Made by a program: the position numbers and the translations under genes. Below, one piece after another: positions 1 to 7,700 of a stretch of 13,726 nt of DNA. Position 1 is the first letter of the stretch. Every line of letters begins with the position of its first letter. The notes beneath the pieces are model-generated. The model ran no database searches and was not told the origin of the DNA. It worked only from the letters and a program-made list of their open reading frames with translations. The DNA comes from Anaerolineae bacterium (GTDB lineage Bacteria > Chloroflexota > Anaerolineae > B4-G1), in contig JALWUZ010000597.1 in assembly GCA_027079895.1 (NCBI GenBank), positions 1 through 13,726 on the forward strand, given 5' to 3'.

Positions 1-1093
1 CCTCCGGCGCCAACAAGTCCGCGCTCTTGGAGACCTCCGGGCGGCCCGGCCAGGGCTCCATGTAGAACGCTTTGGCCGCGGTCGGGTAGCCGTAGACGAA
101 GACCGGCTTGTCGAACCGCTTGGTCAACTCCGTCTCGTGAGGGCTGCCGAAATCGTCCCCCCATTCGATGGCCAGCATAGCCTTGAGTTGCTCATCCTCC
201 GTCTGGGCGCGGATTTCGGCCAGCATCTCCAACGCCTCGTCGTAGGACAGGCGCGGGAAAGGCGGGACGACCTTTTCCAGCATCGCCGTGTCACGCCCCA
301 GCAGGGCCAACTCCGCCCCCCGCTCCCGCATGCAGGTCTGGACGATGTGGGAGACGAACTGCTCCTCTATCTCCATCAACTGGTCGAGGTCGCAGAAGGC
401 GATCTCCGGCTCCACCATCCAGAACTCGGTCAGGTGGCGGCGGGTCTTCGACTTCTCCGCCCGGAAGGTGGGCCCGAAGCAGTACACCCGTCCGAAGGAG
501 TAGATGTTGGCCTCGTTGTACAGTTGCCCCGACTGGGTCAGATAGGCCGGTTCACCGAAATAGTCGGTCTCGAACAGGGTCGAAGTCCCCTCGCAGGCCG
601 CCGGGGTGAGGATGGGGGTATCCATATTGATGAACCCGTGCCCGTCGAGCCAGTCCCGGATGGCGCGGATGACCGTCGCCCGCACCCGGAGCACCGCCCA
701 CTGCCGCTGGGAGCGAATCCACAGGTGGCGATTGTCCATCAGGAACTCCACCCCGTGCTCCTTCGGCTGGATGGGGTAGTCCTGGGAGACCTGGAGCACC
801 TCCAGGTCGGTGACGCCGATTTCGTAGCCGCCGGGGAAGCCCGGAGCGCGGTCATCCTGCCGGACGGTGCCGGTGACGATGAGCGATGATTCCTGCGTCA
901 GACTGCGGGCAGCCTGGAACACCTCCGGGGCGACCTCCTTCTTGAACACGACGCACTGGGCGAAGCCGGTGCCGTCCCGCACCCGGAGGAATTGCAGGCG
1001 GCCCTTGTCGGTGCGGTGGTAGAGCCAGCCCTGGATGACGACCTCTTCTCCAACGTGCTGCGCGATGTCCTGAATCCTGATCACCTGTGCCAT
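1..1093 (-). CDS. asnS: Asparaginyl-tRNA synthetase (3' end outside window)
   Basis: Class II synthetase that charges tRNA-Asn with asparagine in the cytosol. Read leftward from ATG at 1093, the frame stays open for 364 codons to the window edge. Residues 1-105 fit the OB-fold anticodon-binding domain (MAQVIRIQDI start, GWLYHRTDKG, LRVRDGTG). The class II core follows, with QSGQLYNEA at about 187-195 and motif 2 at about 209-220 (FRAEKSKTRRH, then EFWMVEPE). Near the edge KSADLLAPE resembles the ADLLAPEGYGEIIGG segment typical of AsnRS rather than AspRS. AsnRS proteins are usually about 430-450 residues, so roughly 70 residues with motif 3 should lie beyond base 1. The start is supported by a strong Shine-Dalgarno (AGGAGGG on the minus strand, 1098-1104) five bases upstream. 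It is divergent from serS. AspRS of the archaeal type is the alternative, but less likely. Confidence 0.95.
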   Translation of the reverse strand, partial: MAQVIRIQDIAQHVGEEVVIQGWLYHRTDKGRLQFLRVRDGTGFAQCVVFKKEVAPEVFQAARSLTQESSLIVTGTVRQDDRAPGFPGGYEIGVTDLEVLQVSQDYPIQPKEHGVEFLMDNRHLWIRSQRQWAVLRVRATVIRAIRDWLDGHGFINMDTPILTPAACEGTSTLFETDYFGEPAYLTQSGQLYNEANIYSFGRVYCFGPTFRAEKSKTRRHLTEFWMVEPEIAFCDLDQLMEIEEQFVSHIVQTCMRERGAELALLGRDTAMLEKVVPPFPRLSYDEALEMLAEIRAQTEDEQLKAMLAIEWGDDFGSPHETELTKRFDKPVFVYGYPTAAKAFYMEPWPGRPEVSKSADLLAPE

Positions 1094-1122
1094 ACTTCCC
1101 TCCTTCGGCGGTTGCCGGGCCG

Positions 1123-1151
1123 ATTGTACCGCAGAACTCACCTCTTGTAAA
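1123..1151 (-). promoter_or_regulatory. Predicted asnS promoter (TTTACA-17-TACAAT)
   Basis: On the minus strand a -35 box TTTACA (1151-1146) is followed after 17 bp by a -10 box TACAAT (1128-1123). Both are close to the sigma-70 consensus. The expected start would be near 1116, giving a leader of about 20-25 nt before the asnS ATG, too short for a riboswitch. The -35 box overlaps that of the serS promoter on the other strand. This is seen in sequence only. Confidence 0.7.
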
Positions 1152-1172
1152 GTGCCCGGCCTGTGCTATAAT
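1145..1172 (+). promoter_or_regulatory. Predicted serS promoter with extended -10 (TTGTAA-16-TATAAT)
   Basis: The -35 box TTGTAA (1145-1150) and a perfect -10 box TATAAT (1167-1172) are spaced by 16 bp. A TG at 1164-1165 one base before the -10 gives an extended -10 element. Initiation is expected near 1179, about 24 nt before the serS ATG. It shares five base pairs with the asnS -35 box on the opposite strand. Confidence 0.75.
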
Positions 1173-1202
1173 CCCCCCGAACTCGTTGCGACAGGAGAGA
1201 TT

Positions 1203-2489
1203 ATGTTAGACATCGCTTTCATTCGGGAACGGCCTGAGCAGGTCAAAGAGGGGCTCATCAACCGGGGCGACAGCCCCAACATCGTGGACGAGGTGCTCAC
1301 GCTGGATGGGCACCGGCGGGCGCTGCTTCAGCAAGTGGAGGCGTTGCGAGCGGAGCGCAACCGCGTCTCCAAAGAGATCAGCCGCATGCGGGACAAAACG
1401 GAGCGCGAGGAGCGCATCGCCGCTATGCGCCTGGTCGGGAAGCGCATCGGCGAGTTGGAGACCCGTCTACGCCAGGTCGAGTCCGACCTGCGGCAGGTGA
1501 TGGCCTTCCTTCCGGCCCTCCCCCACGAAAGCGTCCCCGTAGGGCCGGATGAGACCCACAACGTCGTCGTGCGGCAGTGGGGGGAGCCGCGCGAGTTCGA
1601 TTTCGAGCCCATCCCCCACTGGGACTTGGGCCCGGAGTTGGACATCCTGGACTTCGAGCGGGGCGTGAAACTTTCCGGCAGCCGCTTCTACGTCCTGAAA
1701 AAAGAGGGGGCGCGTCTCCAGCGTGCCCTCATCTCCTGGATGTTGGACGTACACACCCGCGAGCACGGCTACACCGAAATCTACCCCCCCTTCGTCGTCA
1801 AGAAGGAGTGTATGTGGACGGCGGGGGAACTGCCCAAGTTCGCCGAGAACATCTACCACGACGTGGAGGATGACATTTGGCTCGTGCCGACGGCGGAGGT
1901 GCCCCTGACCAATCTCCATAGGGACGAGATCCTCTCCGGCGACGACCTCCCTCTCCACTACGTCGCCTACACCGCCTGCTTCCGCCGTGAGAAGATGAGC
2001 GCGGGGCGGGATGTGCGTGGCATCAAGCGCGGGCATCAGTTCGACAAGGTGGAGATGTACCGCATCACCACCCCGGAGACCAGTTACCAGGCGTTGGAGG
2101 AGATGGTGGAGGAGGCCCTCGACCTCTGCCGCCGGTTGGGGCTGCCCTATCGCGTGCTGGAACTCTGCACCGGCGACCTGGGCTTCCACTCGTCGAAGAC
2201 CTACGACATCGAGGTGTGGGCTCCCGGCTGCGGCGAGTGGCTGGAGGTGAGCAGTCTGAGCAACTGCGAATCGTTCCAGGCACGGCGGGCGAACATCCGC
2301 TACCGCCCGGAACGGGGGGCGAAACCGCGCTTCGTCCACACCCTCAACGGCTCCGGGCTGGCCCTGCCGCGGATAATGATCGCCGTCCTGGAGACCTATC
2401 AGCAGGCCGACGGTAGCGTCATCGTGCCGGAGGTGCTGCGCCCCTGGATGGGGGGCATCGAGGTCATCGGCGGCGACCAGGCGGCCTGA
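1203..2489 (+). CDS. serS: Seryl-tRNA synthetase
   Basis: Charges tRNA-Ser (and tRNA-Sec where present) with serine in the cytosol; 428 residues, normal for bacterial SerRS. Residues 1-110 are the charged antiparallel coiled-coil arm that grips the long variable arm of tRNA-Ser (MLDIAFIRERPEQVKEGL start, then heptad-like Arg/Glu-rich sequence). The class II core follows. TAEVPL at 230-235 is the serine-pocket signature, motif 2 lies at 260-284 (FRREKMSAGRDVRG then HQFDKVEMY), ELCTGDLG at 320-327, and motif 3 at 381-390 (LNGSGLALPR). The ATG at 1203 is chosen because it has an AGGAGAG ribosome site at 1193-1199 and gives the family N-terminus. The in-frame GTG at 1152 lies upstream of the -10 box, so it cannot be used from this promoter. 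Its TGA (2487-2489) directly touches the stop codon of the convergent membrane protein gene. Confidence 0.97.
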   Translation: MLDIAFIRERPEQVKEGLINRGDSPNIVDEVLTLDGHRRALLQQVEALRAERNRVSKEISRMRDKTEREERIAAMRLVGKRIGELETRLRQVESDLRQVMAFLPALPHESVPVGPDETHNVVVRQWGEPREFDFEPIPHWDLGPELDILDFERGVKLSGSRFYVLKKEGARLQRALISWMLDVHTREHGYTEIYPPFVVKKECMWTAGELPKFAENIYHDVEDDIWLVPTAEVPLTNLHRDEILSGDDLPLHYVAYTACFRREKMSAGRDVRGIKRGHQFDKVEMYRITTPETSYQALEEMVEEALDLCRRLGLPYRVLELCTGDLGFHSSKTYDIEVWAPGCGEWLEVSSLSNCESFQARRANIRYRPERGAKPRFVHTLNGSGLALPRIMIAVLETYQQADGSVIVPEVLRPWMGGIEVIGGDQAA

Positions 2490-3947
2490 TTACTCCGTCA
2501 CGCGGTACACCACCAGCGTATCCCCTCCGGCGATGGTGCGCTGCTCCACATGCACCTGGTAGACCGGCTCCCATCCGGCGCGGGCCAGGCCGGGGAACCA
2601 GGTCGGGAAGATGACCACGTAGTCCACCCCGCGAGACAGGATGAACTCCCGCAACAGCGCGTCCCGCTGCGGACTGTGGAGCAGCGGCACGACCTCCGGC
2701 GTCACCAACCCCGCCAAATCCACCACCGGCCGCTCCGAAAGGTAAGCGATCGCGCCAATGTCGTTCAACGCCAGCAGCGCGTCCGGCGGGGTATGGGCCG
2801 CGAGCCAGCGTCCTGTGGCGACGTGCATGCGGTTGATCTCCGCCACGTTCTGGCCGTAACTGCGGGCCAGCGACGGCAGTTGCGCCCCCCCGCTGATGAC
2901 GATGAGCGCGACGACCGCCGCCGCACCCCTCTTCCACCGCCGAAGACGCCGCCGCCGGGCCCACTGCCACCCCGCTATGCCGATGACGATGTTGACCGGT
3001 ATCAGCGGCATCAGATACCGCCCGTGTTGGTAGGGGATGGCGTGGACGACGGCGTACCCCACCACCAGCCCGACGCTCCACAGCGGGAGCAGCGCGGCCC
3101 GGCGGAGCAGAACCCCCAGCCCCAGCAGGTAGAACGGGAGCAGCACCGCCCCGTCCAAAATCAGATATCGGGCGGCGACGCTCAGAAAATCCAGGTCGGG
3201 GAGGCCGGGGGTCGCCTTGGCGTGGAAGGTGTTGGGCAGGAGATGGCCGGAGGTGCGCCAGGAGAAAATCAGGTAGGGGGCGACGACGGCCAGGAAGAGC
3301 AGGCCGGACAGTCCCAGCGCGAGAACCTCCCGGCGGCGCGGACGGGCCAAGAGTCGCTCGCCCACTGCGAGGGCGAACAGGAGATACCCCTCAGGGCGCA
3401 GGAGGGCGGCCAGTCCGAACAGGAGCGCGGTCCTGGCCCGGTGACGGCCGGCCGCCCGGTCGCGCAGATGGGCCAACATCGCCCACAGGCTCACGGCGGC
3501 GAAGGGCCCGGTCTCCAACGCCGAAAGCCCGGCCCACGCCAGCCGCCCGTTCAGTCCGGCGAGGAGGCCGGCCAGCGTAGCCAGGCAGCGGTCGCCGGTC
3601 AGGTACAGCGCGAGGTCGTAAGCGGCCAGCAGCGCGGCCAGGAATCCGAGCCCGCTCATCACCTGCCCGGCGGCGGGGAAACGCCCCCCCAGGCGGTAGA
3701 CGGCGGCCAGGAGCACCGTCCACAGCGGCGCGGTCGAGCCGGCGGTCGGCTGGCCGGGGTTGAAGGCGAACCCGTCCCCCCGCGCCAGGTTGCGGGCGAA
3801 CTGGAAATGAATCCAGGCGTCGTCCAGGGGGACGCCCCCCGCGCCGTCGGTGGCGCGGTAGCCGACGACGGCGAACAGCCCTAACGTCAGCAGGCCGACG
3901 AGGAGCACCACCGCTCTCCCCGCCACGGCCTGGACGGACGACTTCAC
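2490..3947 (-). CDS. GT-C-like polytopic membrane protein, putative glycosyltransferase
   Basis: 485 residues from a GTG at 3947 whose last bases overlap the upstream gene's TGA (GTGA), with a GGGGGG stretch just before it as a possible ribosome site. TM1 spans about 10-30. It is followed by an extracytoplasmic loop with an acidic pair (LDDAWIHFQFARNLARGDGF, D42-D43) and the QPTAGSTAPLW segment, as in GT39/GT-C and ArnT/RgtA-type enzymes that use polyprenyl-phosphate sugars. About nine to eleven further hydrophobic segments reach residue 355. They include LRPEGYLLFAL at 183-193 and PYQHGRYLMPLIP at 305-317, with an Arg-rich cytoplasmic loop (RRRRLRRWKR, 331-340). The C-terminal part (about 375-485) is a soluble domain with LNDIGAIAYL and VVDLAGLVTPEV, a signature I associate with this uncharacterised family. 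Donor and acceptor cannot be told. It is the last gene of the kinase-SDR unit and converges on serS with no gap. Confidence 0.75.
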   Translation of the reverse strand: MKSSVQAVAGRAVVLLVGLLTLGLFAVVGYRATDGAGGVPLDDAWIHFQFARNLARGDGFAFNPGQPTAGSTAPLWTVLLAAVYRLGGRFPAAGQVMSGLGFLAALLAAYDLALYLTGDRCLATLAGLLAGLNGRLAWAGLSALETGPFAAVSLWAMLAHLRDRAAGRHRARTALLFGLAALLRPEGYLLFALAVGERLLARPRRREVLALGLSGLLFLAVVAPYLIFSWRTSGHLLPNTFHAKATPGLPDLDFLSVAARYLILDGAVLLPFYLLGLGVLLRRAALLPLWSVGLVVGYAVVHAIPYQHGRYLMPLIPVNIVIGIAGWQWARRRRLRRWKRGAAAVVALIVISGGAQLPSLARSYGQNVAEINRMHVATGRWLAAHTPPDALLALNDIGAIAYLSERPVVDLAGLVTPEVVPLLHSPQRDALLREFILSRGVDYVVIFPTWFPGLARAGWEPVYQVHVEQRTIAGGDTLVVYRVTE

Positions 3948-4735
3948 AGCACCCCCCGGTACATCCCTCCGTCCACCAGCAGCCCTACGCCGGTGATGTA
4001 GGAGGCCGCCGGCGAGACGAGGAAGGCGGCGGCGGCGGCGAACTCCTCCGGCCTCCCCATCCGCCCCAGAGGGATGGCGGCGGCGATCTGGGCGGCCTCT
4101 TCCTCCACCGTGCGCCCGTTCCGCGCGGCCCGGTCGCTCAGCAACTGCTCCACCCGCTCGGTGCGCGTCCAGCCGGGGCAGATGGAGTTGACCCGAATGC
4201 CGAAGGGGGCCAGTTCGTCGGCCAGGGTCTTGACCATGCCGGTCACGCCCAGCCGCAGGCTGTTGGAAAGAATCAGGTTTTCCAGCGGCTGCTTGACGGT
4301 GATGGAGGTCATCGCCAGGATGGAGCCGCTCCCCTGCTCCTTCATCACCGGCACGGCGGCGTAGCAGAGGCGCACCGCGCTCATCAACGTCAACTGGATG
4401 GCCGCCTCCCAGTCGGCCTCCGTCAGGTCGAGGAAGCCGCCCGGCGGCGGGCCGCCGGCGTTGGTGATGAGGATGTCGAGGCGGCCAAACCGCGCGACGG
4501 TCTGACGCACCAGCATCTCCGCCGCCGCCGGGTCGCTCACGTCGGCGACGATGGTCAGCGGCACGTCGCCGGCGGACGCGGCGATTTCGTCGGCGGCCTG
4601 TTCCAGCGATTCGGAGTGCCGGGCGCAGATGGCGACCGCGGCCCCCTCCTGGGCCAGTCTGAGGGCGACGGCCTTGCCCAGCCCGCGGCTGGCGGCCGTC
4701 ACCAGGGCGACTTTGCCGTGCAATCCTAGATCCAT
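3944..4735 (-). CDS. SDR-family protein, beta-ketoacyl-ACP-reductase-like, with atypical active site
   Basis: 263-residue Rossmann-fold protein of short-chain dehydrogenase length. The nucleotide-binding turn is TAASRGLG at 13-20 in place of TGxxxGxG, D65 sits in the ADVSDP segment, and NAGG is at 92-95. The catalytic region differs from the family: Ser is present at 144 (AMTS), but where YxxxK should fall the protein reads SNSLR at 157-161, so Tyr becomes Ser157 and Lys becomes Arg161. ICPGW at 185-189 and the C-terminal TGVGLLVDGGM are normal. Known SDR subgroups resembling FabG lack the full tetrad in this way, so this is a family trait rather than a recent mutation. Function cannot be assigned with confidence: it may bind NAD(P)H without classical reductase chemistry. 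It starts three bases after the kinase stop and overlaps the next gene by four bases, so translational coupling is likely. Confidence 0.85.
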   Translation of the reverse strand: MDLGLHGKVALVTAASRGLGKAVALRLAQEGAAVAICARHSESLEQAADEIAASAGDVPLTIVADVSDPAAAEMLVRQTVARFGRLDILITNAGGPPPGGFLDLTEADWEAAIQLTLMSAVRLCYAAVPVMKEQGSGSILAMTSITVKQPLENLILSNSLRLGVTGMVKTLADELAPFGIRVNSICPGWTRTERVEQLLSDRAARNGRTVEEEAAQIAAAIPLGRMGRPEEFAAAAAFLVSPAASYITGVGLLVDGGMYRGVL

Positions 4736-4738
4736 TTC

Positions 4739-7700
4739 TCACACCTCCGTTGTGTCGTCTGTGGCCGAGGGACGAGTCACCTCCGCGACTGCCGGCAGCC
4801 AGACCGTGAAGGTGCTCCCCTGGCCGACCGTGCTTTCTACATCCACCCGTCCGCCGTAGGCCTCGGCGATCTCCTTGACCAACGCCAGCCCCAGCCCCAC
4901 GCCGCCGTACTTCCGCCGTGCGCTCCCGTCCACCTGGTAGAACCGCTCGAAAATGCGCTCCAACTTGTCCGGCGGTATGCCTACCCCCGTGTCGCTCACC
5001 GCCAGCGCGATGTACTCCCCGTCCTGCCAGACCCGCAGGGTAATCCGTCCTCCCTCCGGCGTGAACTTGGCCGCGTTCCCCAGCAGATTGTCCAGCACCC
5101 GCCGCAGATAGGTCGGGACGCACCGCACCGGCGGCAGGTCCGGCGACACCTCGGCGGTGAGCGTCAGCCCGGCCCGCTCCGCCGCCACCTGGAAATCGTC
5201 CACCGCGTCCAGGGCCAGTTGTCCCAGGTGAATTATCTGGGGGTCGGGGGGGCTGGCCTCCGCTTCCAGGATCAGGGTGATGTCCTCCACCAACCGGCTC
5301 AACATCCGCGACCGTCGGGAGATGATTTCGACCGGCTTCTGCTGCTCAGGGCGCAACTCCCCCAGGTCGCCGGCCGCCAGCATCTCGGCGTACCCCAGGA
5401 TGAGAGCCAACGGGGTGCGCAACTCGTGGGAGACGTTCTGGATGAACTCGTCCTTGAGCCGGTCCAACTCCTCCTGCCGGGCCAGCGCGTCCTCCAACTC
5501 CGCGTTCCGGCGGTACGCCTCCTCGATGAGTGTGGCGTTTTCGAGGGCCAGTTCCAACTGATGGGCCATCCCTTCCAACAGACGCACCTCATCCGGCTGC
5601 CAGGTGTGCTGGCGACGGCCGGTCGCCGCCCCCAGTGCCCCGCGCAGGTCGGTCTTGACCCGCACCGGCACCAGAACCAGCGACTGGATTTTCAAGGCCC
5701 GATACAGGTCACGTGCCAGACGGGGGTCGGCCTCCACGCTGGAAGCCACGAACGGCTGACCGCTCATCAGCGTGCCCGCCTCCACCGCCACGTCGTCGAA
5801 CGTGGCCTGGGTGCCGAGAACCGCTCTCAGTTCGGGGTCGAGTTTTTCGTGGGAGACCCACCAGCGGTTGGCCTTGCGGTCGGCGGTGATGAAGAAAGCC
5901 CGGTCGAGGTCGAGCAGTTCGTACACCCCTTCCAAGACGGCGTTGATGATTTCATCCACATCCCGCGATTCGCCCAGACGGGCTGAAATCTGGTTCAAGA
6001 GCGTCAACTCGCGCACGCGGCGGCGGCTCTCCTCGTACAAGCGGACGTTGCGCAGGCCGGTAGCGATGGTGTCGGCGACCGCTTCCAGCAGCGAGATGTC
6101 GTACTCGTCGAAGGCATCGAGTTGGTCGCTCTCCACGTCGAGGGCGCCGATCACTCCCCCCTCATCTACGATTGGGACACACAACTCGGAACGCGCCCAC
6201 GAGTCTATGTAGAAATAGTGGGGGTCTGCGAGCGTGTCCGGCGCGTAGTAGGGCTTTCCGGTGCGGACGGTGTGGCCGACAACCCCCACTTCCACCGACT
6301 GGATGTACAGACCGGGAGTGAGCAAAGCCTCGTCGCTGACATCGTCGGCTTCGAGCGTGCCGGCGTACCCGCGCAGTTGCAATAGCGATTTCTCGTCGTC
6401 CATCACCAGGAAGAACATCACCATCTTGTACGGGAAGTGGCGTTGGACGCTCTGCGCCGCCTGTTGAAGCATCTCGTCGGCGTCCAGCGTGGAGGCGATG
6501 ATGTTGGCGATGTCCGCCAGCAAGGCCAGGCGGCGTGTTTGGCGTTGCTCGGCCTGGAACAAGCGGGCGTTTTCGATGGCGACGGCGGCCTGGTCCGCCA
6601 GCGAACGGAGCGCGTCCAACTCCGCCTCGGAGAAGGTGCGCGGTTGGTGATAGGCGACGTTCATCACTCCCACCACCCGCGACCCAATGGTGAGCGGCAG
6701 CCCGACAATCGCCCCCTCCCACTGCGGCGACACGTCGGCGAACAGAGGATGCTTGCTTATGTCCGGCACGACGATCGTCTTCCCACCGCGGGCGACGTTG
6801 TAGGTCAACCCGTTGGGGCGCGGCTCGGCCCACGGCTCCTTGCTCTCCCCATCAGCCCACATAGCGGCCCCGAAAGTCAACTGGTCGTCGTCGTAAAGGA
6901 AGATGTGAGCGTCGAACACGTCGTCCAGCAGCACAAAGGTGTTGTGGAGGATGATCTCCAACACCGTGTGCAGGTCCAGACTCGAGGCCAACGCCAGGCC
7001 GGCCCGTCGGATGGCCTCCAACTCCGTCACCCGATGCCGGAGCGAGTCGAACAGGCGGGCGTTCTCGATCGCGGCGGCGGCGTATCCGGCGAAGGTGCGC
7101 AGCGGAGCCAGATGCTCCACGCTGAAAAAGCCCGGTATCGCGCTGTCCACGTTGAGGAACCCCACCACCTCGTCCCGCACGACGATGGGAGCACTGGCGT
7201 AGGAGCGGAGCCATTCCTGCTCCGGGATGCGCACCCACTCGGCGTAGGCGTGGGTATCCGGTATCACCATCGGCTCTCTGGTATCCGCCATCCGGCGCAA
7301 ATTGGGGGTACTGTCCAGCGGGAGCACCAGGCGGGCGACGAAATCCTCCACCCCGAACCGCTCATATCCGCGCCAGCGCACGATGCGGGCGTTGCCGTCC
7401 TCGACCAACATCACATTGGCCGCGTCGTTGGGAATGACCCGGCCGACCTGCTCCAGAATGCGGTCCAGAATCTGCTCGAACTCCAGCGTGGAGGTGATGG
7501 CGGCGACCGCCTCGGTCAACGCTTCGGAGCGGCTGCGGGAAAGGTCGCGCTCGATGCTGCTGGCGATGTCACCGGCGGCCACCCGGAGCAGGCTGATCTC
7601 CTCCGGCAGCCATTCGCGCTCCTGGTCGCAGATGTGCAGCCCGACGAACCCGTGCCAGGAATCGAACACGAACAGGGGAATGAGCAACACGGCGCGGATC

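Noticed and set aside
1152..1202. Upstream extension of serS from a GTG at 1152
   Set aside because: It lies between the -35 and -10 boxes of the serS promoter and adds residues not seen in SerRS proteins.
2478..2488. Small inverted repeat CAGG-CGG-CCTG at the serS stop, considered as a terminator
   Set aside because: Only four base pairs with a three-base loop and no U tract on either strand.
2550..3884. 444-residue open frame on the plus strand opposite the GT-C-like gene
   Set aside because: Composition is rich in Gln, Arg, Pro and Gly with no hydrophobic core or known motif. It is the antisense shadow of a high-GC gene with clear family motifs.
2490..5123. 877-residue minus-strand reading running through the SDR gene into the membrane protein
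   Set aside because: The part upstream of 3947 is an out-of-frame reading of the SDR and kinase genes and shows no protein-like sequence. The GTG at 3947 with the GTGA overlap and TM1 right after it is the better start.
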